64,000 nt of DNA from Cobetia marina. Its GTDB lineage: Bacteria > Pseudomonadota > Gammaproteobacteria > Pseudomonadales > Halomonadaceae. The stretch covers positions 2,046,001 through 2,110,000 of the forward strand of contig NZ_CP017114.1 in the NCBI RefSeq assembly GCF_001720485.1, given 5' to 3'. Under the pieces are notes generated by a model. It was not told where the DNA came from, searched no databases, and saw nothing but the letters and a program-made list of their open reading frames with translations. The position numbers were made by a program, and so were the translations under genes. Positions within the stretch are counted from its first letter, which is position 1. Each line of letters starts with the position of its first letter. Below, piece by piece: positions 34,359 to 42,726 of the stretch.

Positions 34359-35918
34359 ATGACAGGCATCACTCCCTTGATCGATGGGTTGCTCCACCAG
34401 GTGCTGGGCCGCACGGCCCAGCCACCCCCGGCGGCGGATTCGGGGACTGTCTTTCCGGTAACGCGCACACCGGGCCTTGCCAGTGGGGCTCAGCCCGACA
34501 TCGACGCATCCCGTCATTCGTCGGGTCTTGAGTCGCCGGCGGCCGCCGTGCAGCTGACGGATCGTGCCCATCTGATCTCTGATCTACTCGAGGCGTTGAG
34601 TCGCCTGCCTGCCGATACGTCTTCCGCTGCCAGCGGTATCAAGATGCCGGCAGGGATCTCCCTGCAGGAGTGGCTCGCGAGTGGCCGGCCATTGCCGGGG
34701 CTTGCCTACGAGATCGCCTCGGCCACCCCGCACCTTCCTCTGGCTGCGGCATTGCGCCAGCAGATCAGTCAGAGCGGTCTCTTCTATGAGGCTGACCTGC
34801 TGGACTGGTATCAAGGACGGACCCCGCTTGCCGACCTCAGTGCTCATCCCCAGACCTCGACGGCCCGTCTGGATGCCTTGCTTGCCTGGCGTCAGGCGCT
34901 GCTGCTGACCCAGGCACGCTATCTGCCGGTCTCGGAGTCTCGGGTGTCGCCGCCGTGGGTGTCGACACGTCCGGATTCGGGGGTGGCGATACCCACGGCG
35001 CTGATGGCATACCCGGCACTTGCCTCGCGCAGGGAGCCTGCGACTCGCGAGTCACAGGCGGTGAGCGCCTACCGTGAGGGGATGCAGCACGCCAGCTCTG
35101 CGATCGCCACAGATGTCGATGAGTGGGAGGGCGCTGACCCAGGCGTGCTTCAGCAGCAATTGCGTCTGGTGCTGGGGCAACCTCTCAACTGGCAGGGGCT
35201 GCTGTTGCCTGGATTGCATGCCTTCTTCAGCCTCTACTTTCCGCCGACTCCGCGACCGCGAGGCATGGGGTCACGCAAGCAGGGGCCCCGAGAGGTCTTG
35301 CCTGTTGCCAGTGTGACGGCGTTGGCGGGGCAGGCGGACAGTGAAGAGGAGGCCGTGGCCCAGTGGCGGGTCGTCATGACCTTCACGGCCGAGCAGGGAG
35401 CCGTGCTGGAGGCCACGCTTCTGTGGTATCAACTCGCATCGCCAGTGGCGCTTGTCGTGATATTGGAGTCACGGCATGCCGTTGCGCGGGATGCACTGCT
35501 CGAGAGCCTGCCTCAGGCATTGCACGCCCTTGCCCCTCGCGTTCACGTACGCCGCCCTGGTGAGGCAATGGGACCGCCGCGATACGCTGATGGCCCGGCA
35601 ATGTTCGAGACCGCCAGTGGCAGCGAAGACGGGGCTGCCGACGTCGATATCCGCTCTCAGCCCCAAGAGCCCGCAGAGCGAGCATTCCCCTGCGGTCTGG
35701 CAAAATCCCTGGGCACGCGTCTTCAGCAGCACGCCACTGAAGTGGGGCTTCCCGTCCATGCCTCGCCAGAGCTGGTGGCGCTGCTTGCGCAGGGATTGCC
35801 TGCGCGTCGCACCATCCCCCAGGCGCTGTTTCAGTGCATCATCGAGATTGCCCACCTCTGGTCACACCAGGGGACGAGTGGTAAAGGGCCCAGGGCGGAT
35901 GGGCGAGAAGCCCCCTGA
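34359..35918 (+). CDS. FliK-like protein fused to an FlhB C-terminal-like tail
   Basis: A 519-aa protein. Residues 1-330 are low-similarity, Pro/Ala/Ser-rich, as in FliK hook-length proteins; about 330-400 (WRVVMTFTAEQGAVLEATLLWYQ, then SLPQALHALAPRVHVRRP) resembles the FliK C-terminal domain. Residues about 445-505 (LQQHATEVGLPVHASPELVALLAQGL, IPQALFQCIIEIAHLW) match the end of the FlhB cytoplasmic domain but lack the NPTH autocleavage site. In other bacteria the FlhB-like tail (FhlB) is a separate small gene beside a fliK-like gene; here they are one frame. GGGGAGG precedes the ATG. Its role in hook length or export switching is inferred. Confidence 0.65.
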   Translation: MTGITPLIDGLLHQVLGRTAQPPPAADSGTVFPVTRTPGLASGAQPDIDASRHSSGLESPAAAVQLTDRAHLISDLLEALSRLPADTSSAASGIKMPAGISLQEWLASGRPLPGLAYEIASATPHLPLAAALRQQISQSGLFYEADLLDWYQGRTPLADLSAHPQTSTARLDALLAWRQALLLTQARYLPVSESRVSPPWVSTRPDSGVAIPTALMAYPALASRREPATRESQAVSAYREGMQHASSAIATDVDEWEGADPGVLQQQLRLVLGQPLNWQGLLLPGLHAFFSLYFPPTPRPRGMGSRKQGPREVLPVASVTALAGQADSEEEAVAQWRVVMTFTAEQGAVLEATLLWYQLASPVALVVILESRHAVARDALLESLPQALHALAPRVHVRRPGEAMGPPRYADGPAMFETASGSEDGAADVDIRSQPQEPAERAFPCGLAKSLGTRLQQHATEVGLPVHASPELVALLAQGLPARRTIPQALFQCIIEIAHLWSHQGTSGKGPRADGREAP

Positions 35919-36073
35919 GATCGTACGCAGGTCCTGGCGTGCATGGCATGCCGGTGGCTGCGCAGGACACCGGGATTCCTGAAATAACCGTGGGCAAGAA
36001 CGCCTTTATAATTAGAATATTATAATTGTTTAAGTTTGATGCAGGGTAGGGCGTTATCGATGGTAACCCATTG

Positions 36074-36087
36074 TTGATCTGGATCAA
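36074..36087. promoter_or_regulatory. Perfect FNR/Anr-type box
   Basis: TTGATCTGGATCAA matches the FNR/Anr consensus TTGAT-N4-ATCAA at all ten fixed positions. It lies about 615 bp before flhD. No good -10 box stands at the spacing expected for class II activation on either strand, so it may repress, act at a distance, or drive an unannotated RNA. Confidence 0.6.
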
Positions 36088-36665
36088 TAAATGCACTGGG
36101 AATCGTCCCGACAGACTCGTCATCGTCCCAATGCCTGTTCAGCCGCCTGATCCGAGATATGCGGATTGTCGGGCAGCCGCATCCTGCCCTGATCAAGCGT
36201 CATGTCAGGCCAGGAAGAGGGTGTGGGGTGATTGGCGCTATCCGACAATCCCGGTAATGCGATGGCAGGTCTATATGGCGCGTCATTTCATCAATCTGCA
36301 ATACAAGGTTTGTTCAACCTTGCTCTCATGTTGTGACAGTGCAAGAGGGTAGTCTGCTCTTTTTGGGATTAAGTTTCTCATCCATATGTTGCAGAATATT
36401 TTTATGGCGTATTTTTCGCATTATTTTGCAGGAGTTGCCTGCTTTTCGTGGTTTTTGGAGCTGTTTCTTCCTATCGATCACAGCGTTTGAAAAGGGTTGT
36501 TCAGGATAACGCTGGTTTGATCGCGATACTGGTATTAGAATCGCCAGTACATGAGGTGTTACTCAGGTAATGATTTTCATGTCCCGCAGAAACGACATAC
36601 CAGAAATGTAGGGTCACTACATCTAAATCATAAGGTCTGGCGATGGATCAGCCGTTTTCTTGTGT

Positions 36666-36682
36666 TGATCTCGATAAGATCA
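36666..36682. promoter_or_regulatory. Inverted repeat just upstream of the flhD ribosome-binding site
   Basis: TGATCT-CGATA-AGATCA, a perfect 6-5-6 inverted repeat, ends about 8 nt before the AGGGAA Shine-Dalgarno of flhD. It could be a regulator site or an mRNA hairpin controlling flhD translation. Confidence 0.5.
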
Positions 36683-36701
36683 GGCTATTCAGGGAACCTT
36701 T

Positions 36702-37032
36702 ATGTCTTCACTTCTCAACGATATCCAGAGTGTCAATCTCTCCTATCTTCTTCTCGTGCAGCGTTTGCTGGCCGAAGATGTCGATATGGCAAGGGTACGT
36801 CTTGGCCTCAGTCAGGAAATGGCAGATATATTGTCCGGGATGAGTGTCAGTCAGCTGGTATCGCTGTCTTCCTGCAATCAGTTGTTGTGTGAGTTGGCCC
36901 TGGATGATGCGGCTCAGCTCAAGGGAGTGCTTCAGGGGGCGCGACCAGGATTTCGGTGCCATGCACACGGCCATGTTGTTGAATGCACGTCAGGCGGGCT
37001 CGGTCACCCGCCTGGGCGGTGCTGGACAATGA
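36702..37032 (+). CDS. flhD: Flagellar master regulator FlhD, frameshifted at a G5 tract
   Basis: FlhD forms the FlhD4C2 activator of early flagellar operons. The first 78 or so residues match FlhD ([20 protein letters not shown], then [25 protein letters not shown]). At the G5 tract 36935-36939 the frame leaves the family: the proper C terminus ([20 protein letters not shown]) lies in the neighbouring frame and ends at a TGA (37030-37032) that overlaps the flhC ATG as ATGA. Removing one G gives a normal 109-aa FlhD. As written, the frame instead runs straight through into FlhC, giving a 286-codon fusion. Sequence error, mutation or phase-variable tract cannot be told apart here. AGGGAA precedes the ATG. 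Confidence 0.88.
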
Positions 37033-37562
37033 GTCAGAAGAGTCTGGTGGATGAATTGCAGCAGCTGCAGCTGGCGGTCGAATTGATCGAGCTGGGGGCT
37101 CGTCTGCAGGTGCTCGAGACAGAGACGGAAATCAGTCGTGCGCGTCTGGTGAAGCTGTACAAGGAGGTGCGCGGCGTCTCCCCGCCCAAGGGCATGCTGC
37201 CGTTTTCCACGGATTGGTTCATGACCTGGCAGCCCAACCTGCACGCGTCCCTCTTCCATGGCTTCTATCGTCGCCTGCGCTCCCAGGGTGTGCCGCGCAT
37301 GGATGCCTTCGTCAAGGCGTATCGCTTCTACCTCGAGCACGTGGGGGAGGAGGAGCCGGTACTGGCGCTGACCCGCGCCTGGACACTGGTGCGCTTCTTC
37401 GAGAGTGAACTGCTGGACCTGGCGACCTGCCAGACCTGTACCGGCCACTTCGTGATTCATGCCCATACCCCCTCGCATGATTACGTGTGCGGTATCTGCC
37501 AGCCGCCTTCCCGTGCCGGGAAGACAGCGGCGCGTCGCAAGGCTCGGGAGCAGGACATGTAG
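37029..37562 (+). CDS. flhC: Flagellar master regulator FlhC
   Basis: A 177-aa FlhC. It begins [20 protein letters not shown] and carries [29 protein letters not shown], diagnostic of the family. Four cysteines bind zinc: Cys134, Cys137, Cys154 and Cys157 (CQTC and CGIC), intact. FlhC brings the DNA-binding specificity of FlhD4C2. There is no good ribosome-binding site of its own; the ATG overlaps the expected flhD stop, so translation should depend on coupling to flhD, which the flhD frameshift would disturb. Confidence 0.95.
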   Translation: MSQKSLVDELQQLQLAVELIELGARLQVLETETEISRARLVKLYKEVRGVSPPKGMLPFSTDWFMTWQPNLHASLFHGFYRRLRSQGVPRMDAFVKAYRFYLEHVGEEEPVLALTRAWTLVRFFESELLDLATCQTCTGHFVIHAHTPSHDYVCGICQPPSRAGKTAARRKAREQDM

Positions 37563-37624
37563 CGCGAGGCACTCGCGGTCAAGCTCGGCTGATGCGCCTC
37601 TTGGTCCCTTTGGTGTCACGATAG

Positions 37625-37653
37625 AAAGGCTCGCCTCCCGGTGAGCCTTTTTT
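37625..37653 (+). terminator. Rho-independent terminator after flhDC
   Basis: An 8-bp stem (AAAGGCTC with GAGCCTTT) followed by T6 on the plus strand, 63 bp past the flhC stop. It separates flhDC from the FliA-driven mot-che operon. Confidence 0.88.
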
Positions 37654-37758
37654 GTTGCCCTGAGTGCGGCAGCGGCGCGTCTCTGGCTGTGGGCGCTCTC
37701 ACGTCTTGTGCCTGCAACGGCTGGCAAGGCAATGCGTGAACGTTTTCCCACATGACCC

Positions 37759-37785
37759 TCAAGACCTCCCACGTGCGGCCGATAA
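37759..37785 (+). promoter_or_regulatory. Sigma-28 (FliA) promoter of motAB-cheAW
   Basis: TCAA (37759-37762), 15 bp, GCCGATAA (37778-37785): the same hexamers as at fliD. The leader to the motA start is about 35 nt. Confidence 0.88.
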
Positions 37786-37826
37786 CCGTTGAGACGTGAG
37801 GTCGATCGCATGCCAAGGGGGTGGTT

Positions 37827-38696
37827 GTGTTGCTTTTCATAGGTTATCTGGTGGTGATCGGGTCGACCCTAGGTGGGTATCTGATGGTGGGGGGGCATCT
37901 GGCGGTGCTGATGCAGCCCGCTGAGCTGTTGATCATCTTCGGCTCGGCGGTAGGTGCCTTCCTGGCGGGCAACAATGGCAAGGCCATCAAGGCGACCGGC
38001 AAGGCGTTCTCCAGACTCAAGCGAACGCGCGGTTACAACAAGTCGTTGTACATGGAAGTCATCAGCCTGCTGTATCTGCTGCTTTCCAAGTCGCGCCAGC
38101 AGGGCATGCTGGCCATCGAGCAGGATATCGACAATCCCCAGGAGAGTGCGCTGTTCGCGGAGTATCCGCGCGTGCTGTCGGACCCGATTCTGATGAACTT
38201 CATCACGGATTATCTGCGCTTGATGGTCAGCGGCAACATGGACCCCTTCGAGTTGGAATCCCTGATGGAGCATGAGATCGAGACCTTCAAGCACGAGACC
38301 GAGATCCCGGTCCATTCGTTGTCTGCGGTGGCGGACGGACTGCCTGCCTTCGGGATCGTGGCTGCCGTCATGGGGGTCGTGCATGCGCTGGCCTCCGCGG
38401 ATCAGGGCGCTGCTCAGCTTGGCGTCCTGATCGCCAATGCCATGGTCGGCACCTTCCTGGGGATTCTGCTGGCCTATGGGTTCGTGACGCCGGTGGCCAA
38501 CAAGATCCAGCACGAAGTGCATGAGGCCGTGAAGATGATGCAGTGCATCCGCGTCATCCTGATGGCCTCGCTCAATGGCTATGCGCCGCAGATTTCCGTC
38601 GAGTTTGGCCGCAAGGCGCTGTTCACCGCCGAACGCCCCAGCTTCAATGAGCTGGAAGAACATGTTCGCGACATCAAGAACAAGGGAGCCGGCTGA
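37827..38696 (+). CDS. motA: Flagellar motor stator protein MotA
   Basis: A 289-aa proton-channel stator subunit with four membrane helices. The start FIGYLVVIGSTLGGYLMVGGHLAVLMQP, the cytoplasmic loop with LSKSRQQGMLAIEQDIDNPQES (charged residues that face FliG) and helix 3 with the conserved Pro (GLPAFGIVAAVMGVVHAL) are typical. The open frame begins at 37821, directly on top of the AAGGGG ribosome-binding site, so the GTG at 37827 (6 nt spacing) is the likelier start; a TTG at 37830 is also possible. Confidence 0.94.
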   Translation: MLLFIGYLVVIGSTLGGYLMVGGHLAVLMQPAELLIIFGSAVGAFLAGNNGKAIKATGKAFSRLKRTRGYNKSLYMEVISLLYLLLSKSRQQGMLAIEQDIDNPQESALFAEYPRVLSDPILMNFITDYLRLMVSGNMDPFELESLMEHEIETFKHETEIPVHSLSAVADGLPAFGIVAAVMGVVHALASADQGAAQLGVLIANAMVGTFLGILLAYGFVTPVANKIQHEVHEAVKMMQCIRVILMASLNGYAPQISVEFGRKALFTAERPSFNELEEHVRDIKNKGAG

Positions 38697-38749
38697 CATG
38701 AGCGCAAGCATCCCGACGACGGGGACGCCGAGACACGGGGAGACGGCGC

Positions 38750-39691
38750 ATGAGTGAGACGCGCAGACCGATCGTCATCAAGCGACCCAAGATCGTGAAG
38801 GGCCATCACGGCGGCGGCTGGAAGATTGCCTACGCCGACTTCATGACGGCGATGATGGCCTTCTTCCTGGTGATGTGGGTGATCTCGAATGCCTCTGATG
38901 AAGACCTCAGGGAAATCTCCGACTACTTCGGTGCGCCGCTGGAAATCTCGCTGCTGGGCGGTGATCGCAACTCCGCCTCCAGCAGTGCCATTCCCGGTGG
39001 GGGATTCATGGCCGAGGAAGTCCAGGGGGAGAAGGGCGCGGATGTCTCGCGCATGCAGCGTCAGGCACTGGCGGAAGAGGCGCGTTTCGCGGATATCCGT
39101 GACGAGATCGACAGCATCATGTCGCAGCAGATGCGTGAAGACCCATCGCTTGCTGAGCTGCGCGAGCAGCTGCAGATCGAGCTGACCGCGGAAGGCCTGC
39201 GTATCCAGATCACGGACAGTGATCAGCATCCGATGTTTGCCCTCGGCAGCAAGCAGCCCTCGGCACAGCTTTCCCAACTGCTGTCCCTGCTGGCGCCGAT
39301 TCTGGCGCGCCTGCCCAATCACCTGAGCATCACCGGACACACCGACAATCGTCCCTTTGTCGGTGAGGGAGGCTATGGCAACTGGGAGCTGTCCACTGAT
39401 CGTGCCAATGTCGCGCGCCGAGTGCTGGTCGCGCATGGGCTGGCGGTCGATCGCATCGTGCGTGTCGTCGGAATGGGGTCACGCATCAGTCTGGACAGCC
39501 AGGACCCGCAGGCCGCCGTGAACCGACGCATCAGCCTGATGGTGCTCAGTCACACCGCCTATCGCGAAATCACTGACAGCAACGGGGTCAATCCGCGCCC
39601 GGCAGAGAACATCGATAGCCTCAGGGCGCGCCTCGAACAGCTGGCAAGTCCCAGCGAGATTCGTGATGCACGGACTGGGGTTGAGAGCTAG
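38750..39691 (+). CDS. motB: Flagellar motor stator protein MotB
   Basis: A 313-aa stator subunit. The N-terminal helix carries the proton-accepting Asp30 in GGWKIAYADFMTAMMAFFLVMW. A periplasmic plug/linker follows, then an OmpA-like peptidoglycan-binding domain (ITGHTDNRPF, NWELSTDRANVARRVLV, NRRISLMVL). With MotA it forms the ion-conducting torque unit; proton rather than sodium use is assumed from naming only. GGGGAG lies 7 nt before the ATG. Confidence 0.95.
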   Translation: MSETRRPIVIKRPKIVKGHHGGGWKIAYADFMTAMMAFFLVMWVISNASDEDLREISDYFGAPLEISLLGGDRNSASSSAIPGGGFMAEEVQGEKGADVSRMQRQALAEEARFADIRDEIDSIMSQQMREDPSLAELREQLQIELTAEGLRIQITDSDQHPMFALGSKQPSAQLSQLLSLLAPILARLPNHLSITGHTDNRPFVGEGGYGNWELSTDRANVARRVLVAHGLAVDRIVRVVGMGSRISLDSQDPQAAVNRRISLMVLSHTAYREITDSNGVNPRPAENIDSLRARLEQLASPSEIRDARTGVES

Positions 39692-39778
39692 CCCTCTAAG
39701 CTGGTCATCAAAGCTAGCCCCCGAGAGCTGACCCCGAAAGACAGAAGGCAGGTCAACGGATGCCAACCGAGAGCGCAC

Positions 39779-41905
39779 ATGGACATCAGTGAATTTTACG
39801 ACACCTTCTTCGAGGAGGCGCGGGAGCTGCTGGCGGAGATGGAAAAGCAGCTGCTGGCGCTGGATGTCGAGACCCCGGATGCCGAGCAGCTCAATGCGAT
39901 CTTTCGTGCTGCCCACTCCATCAAGGGCGGCGCTGCGACCTTCGGTTTCAGCGTATTGCAAGAGACGACCCATCATCTCGAGAACCTGCTTGACCATGCG
40001 CGCCGTGGAGAACTTGTGCTGCGGGCAGCGCATATCGATCGCTTCCTGGAGACCAAGGACATGCTGGAAGATCAACTGGAAGCGTATCGCAATGCGCAGA
40101 CGCCAGATCCGGAGGCCTATGCGCACATCGTCAGTGTGCTCAAGCAACTGGCCGAGGAGGAGATGCTCCAGCACGTGCCCGCCAGGGACGACTCATCTGA
40201 GAGCCAGCAGGGAGAGCCCGGTGCTGACGGAGAGCCTGGGGGTGAGCAGAGCGCGCCTCTCGCCGTCGATCCCGGCCATGACGCGTTGCCGGGAGCCGAG
40301 GGAGAGCCGCGCATGCAGATCAGTCTCATGTTCGTGCCTGACCGTGACAGGGAGTTGCTGATCGAGGAGATGGGCAATCTCGGGGAGGTACTTGGCGTCC
40401 AGGGAGATGAGCAGGTCTGCACCGTCGTTCTCGCCACCACCGTGGCTGCCGACGACATCGAAGCCGTGCTGTGCTTCGTGATCGAGCCTGAGCAGATTCT
40501 CATCGAGCCGCTGTCTGACGTGGCGCCCTCGGCTGGATCATGCCGTCTTCCGGTACAGGCGGTACAGGCGGTAGAGGCGGTGCCGGCCGTGGAGGTGTCC
40601 GCCCCGGTCCGCCACCCCATGGAAGCCCTCGAGCCACCGACTGAGCCAGCGGATCGCCGTCAATCACGTGGACGGCGTGCCACGGATGTCCCGCAGGAGC
40701 ACGGGTCGATTCGGGTGGGGGTCGACAAGGTGGATACCATCATCAATCTGGTGGGCGAGCTGATCATCACGCAGTCGATGCTCGAACAGACAGCCTGCGC
40801 CAGCTCGCCACTGGATCACGCGGCGCTGGTCAGTGGCATCAGCCAGCTGCAACGCAATGCGCGTGATCTGCAGGAGGCGGTCATGTCCGTGCGCATGATG
40901 CCGATGGATTATGTCTTCTCGCGTTTCCCGCGGCTGATCCGTGACCTTGCCGGACGACTCGGCAAGCAGGTCGAGCTGGTCAGTCATGGCCATGACACCG
41001 AGCTGGACAAGAGTCTGATCGAGCGGATCATCGACCCGCTGACCCATCTGGTGCGCAACAGTCTCGATCATGGCATTGAATTGCCTGACGTTCGCCAGGC
41101 TCAGGGCAAGTCCGCCCAAGGTACCCTGACGCTATCGGCGCGCCACCAGGGCGGCAACATCGTCATCGAGGTCATGGACGATGGCGCCGGGCTGGATCGC
41201 GCGCGCATTCTGGCCAAGGCACGCAGCCACGGGATGGCGGTGGATGACGGCTTGAGCGATGACGAGGTCTGGCAGCTGATCTTCGCGCCGGGCTTCTCCA
41301 CCGCACAGCAGGTCAGTGATGTCTCCGGGCGGGGCGTGGGGATGGATGTGGTCAAGCGCAACATCCAGGCGATGGGTGGGCATGTCGAGCTTGCGTCGCG
41401 CAAGGGCAGCGGCACCACGACGCGGATCGTGCTCCCGCTGACGTTGGCGATTCTGGAAGGCATGGCCATTCGCGCCGGCGAGGAGATCTATATTCTGCCG
41501 CTGTCCGCGGTGGTGGAATCCCTGCAGCCGACGAGTGACATGCTGTTCAGCATGGTGGGAAGTGACCGGCTGCTCAAGGTGCGCGAAGAGTATCTCGGCC
41601 TGGTGGCCTTGTATGAGGTTTTCGACGTGCCGGGTGCCAGAACACGGCCTGAAGAGGGCATCGTGGTCGTGGTGCAAGGCAAGGGTCGCCAATATGCCTT
41701 GCTGGTCGATGAGCTGATCGGGCAGCAACAGGTCGTGGTCAAGAATCTGGAGAAGAACTATCGCAAGGTGCCTGGCGTGTCCTCGGCGACCATTCTGGGA
41801 GATGGGCGTGTGTCCCTGATCCTGGATGTCCATGACCTGCATCGGCTCGGACGCCAGGGCGGGCAGCTGGCGGCACGTCAGGACGGCGCGCTGGCGCTGG
41901 CCTGA
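39779..41905 (+). CDS. cheA: Chemotaxis histidine kinase CheA
   Basis: A 708-aa kinase with the standard five domains. P1 has the phosphorylated His46 in AAHSIKGGAATFGF. A P2-like CheY/CheB-binding region (about 175-245) lies between acidic and Ala/Val-repeat linkers. P3 dimerises; P4 shows the N box (THLVRNSLDHGIE), G1 (DDGAGLD) and G2 (GRGVGMDVVKRNI). P5 is the CheW-like domain at the C terminus. It passes phosphate to CheY and CheB. The linker around 258-268 is coded by a 9-bp tandem repeat. Confidence 0.96.
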   Translation: MDISEFYDTFFEEARELLAEMEKQLLALDVETPDAEQLNAIFRAAHSIKGGAATFGFSVLQETTHHLENLLDHARRGELVLRAAHIDRFLETKDMLEDQLEAYRNAQTPDPEAYAHIVSVLKQLAEEEMLQHVPARDDSSESQQGEPGADGEPGGEQSAPLAVDPGHDALPGAEGEPRMQISLMFVPDRDRELLIEEMGNLGEVLGVQGDEQVCTVVLATTVAADDIEAVLCFVIEPEQILIEPLSDVAPSAGSCRLPVQAVQAVEAVPAVEVSAPVRHPMEALEPPTEPADRRQSRGRRATDVPQEHGSIRVGVDKVDTIINLVGELIITQSMLEQTACASSPLDHAALVSGISQLQRNARDLQEAVMSVRMMPMDYVFSRFPRLIRDLAGRLGKQVELVSHGHDTELDKSLIERIIDPLTHLVRNSLDHGIELPDVRQAQGKSAQGTLTLSARHQGGNIVIEVMDDGAGLDRARILAKARSHGMAVDDGLSDDEVWQLIFAPGFSTAQQVSDVSGRGVGMDVVKRNIQAMGGHVELASRKGSGTTTRIVLPLTLAILEGMAIRAGEEIYILPLSAVVESLQPTSDMLFSMVGSDRLLKVREEYLGLVALYEVFDVPGARTRPEEGIVVVVQGKGRQYALLVDELIGQQQVVVKNLEKNYRKVPGVSSATILGDGRVSLILDVHDLHRLGRQGGQLAARQDGALALA
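40551..40586 (+). repeat. 9-bp tandem repeat inside cheA
   Basis: Three to four imperfect copies of GGTACAGGC/GGTAGAGGC encode a Val-Gln-Ala/Val-Glu-Ala linker between the CheA P2 and P3 domains. Linker length could vary by slippage without breaking the frame. Confidence 0.75.
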
Positions 41906-41959
41906 CTTCCATCACGTTTCATCGGCGGGTGACGCCATCTTCACTGACAGGATATCAGC

Positions 41960-42493
41960 ATGACGAGCACACGGTTTTCGAGCACCCAGCACTCAGATGT
42001 CGGTCTGGCGCAGGATCACGCCAGTAGCGCCAGTGACGGCGGCCAGTATCTGGTGTTCAGCCTTGGCGAGGAGCATTACGCCGTCGATATCCTCAAGGTC
42101 CAGGAGATCCGCGGTTACGAGAATGTCACGCGTATCGCCAATGCGCCGGCCTTCATCAAGGGCGTGACCAATCTGCGTGGTGTCATCGTACCGATCGTCG
42201 ATCTGCGTCTGAAATTCAATCTCGGGGCAGCCGAGTACACCGCACAGACTGTCGTGATCGTGATCAACCTCGGGGCGCGTGTGGTGGGCATCGTCGTGGA
42301 TGGTGTCTCGGACGTGATCAGCCTCGCGGCAGACCAGCTGCTGCCGCCGCCTGAATTCGGAGCACGCCTGAAAAGTGACTTCCTTGCAGGGCTGGCGACG
42401 GTCAATGAACACATGCTGTTGATCATGGACATCGAACGCATGATGACCAGCGAGGAAATGGCCTTGATGGACCCTGAGGCCGCAGTGGTCTGA
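41960..42493 (+). CDS. cheW: Chemotaxis coupling protein CheW
   Basis: A 177-aa CheW domain protein linking receptors to CheA. Signature stretches are [56 protein letters not shown] and [15 protein letters not shown]. The first 25 residues are a polar extension. AGGA precedes the ATG. Last gene before a strong hairpin, so motA-motB-cheA-cheW looks like one operon. Confidence 0.95.
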   Translation: MTSTRFSSTQHSDVGLAQDHASSASDGGQYLVFSLGEEHYAVDILKVQEIRGYENVTRIANAPAFIKGVTNLRGVIVPIVDLRLKFNLGAAEYTAQTVVIVINLGARVVGIVVDGVSDVISLAADQLLPPPEFGARLKSDFLAGLATVNEHMLLIMDIERMMTSEEMALMDPEAAVV

Positions 42494-42521
42494 TTCCTCC
42501 CCGGTGTTCACTCAAGCCGCC

Positions 42522-42569
42522 CACACGACAGACGCCGCCATCCGAAAGGGTGGCGGCGTCTGTCGTGTG
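42522..42569 (+). terminator. Large hairpin after cheW
   Basis: A perfect 19-bp stem (42522-42540 with 42551-42569). No T run follows, so it may be a weak terminator or an mRNA 3' stabiliser separating cheW from the receptor gene. Confidence 0.65.
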
Positions 42570-42621
42570 ACAGCTGACGCTTGTGGTCTTTCGGCGGCGG
42601 GCGGGCCTTGCGTGACGAGAT

Positions 42622-42648
42622 TCAAGTTTCGGTGGCGTCGGCCGATAG
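42622..42648 (+). promoter_or_regulatory. Sigma-28 (FliA) promoter of the Aer-like receptor gene
   Basis: TCAA (42622-42625), 15 bp, GCCGATAG (42641-42648). The leader to the ATG at 42727 is about 70 nt. Confidence 0.85.
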
Positions 42649-42726
42649 TGACTGGCAGAGGCAGGCGGGAGTGTCCAGGGAAGTGGTGCAGCTATCGAAG
42701 GTTCGTCGCGAGGGCAATGAAGGGAC

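Larger units (their letters stand above)
35919..36701. other. Long AT-rich non-coding region (783 bp) upstream of flhDC
   Basis: No plausible gene: short frames lack ribosome-binding sites. It is clearly richer in A/T than the rest of the window. It includes two TATAAT hexamers (36007-36012, 36021-36026), a perfect FNR/Anr-type box (36074-36087), a 10-bp inverted repeat spanning about 90 bp (36163-36172 with 36242-36251) and an inverted repeat just before the flhD ribosome-binding site (36666-36682). Long regulatory leaders before flhDC are usual in enterics, where many regulators converge; a small RNA is possible. Confidence 0.6.

Noticed and set aside
34359..35918. A second full FlhB
   Set aside because: Only the tail resembles FlhB; membrane helices and the NPTH cleavage site are missing.
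36071..36352. 93-codon plus-strand open frame in the flhDC upstream region
   Set aside because: No ribosome-binding site, Cys/Arg-rich composition, and it covers the FNR box and inverted repeat; looks non-coding.
36702..37562. A genuine single FlhD-FlhC fusion protein
   Set aside because: The family C terminus of FlhD lies in the other frame and ends in an ATGA overlap with flhC, so a one-base frameshift explains the fused frame better.
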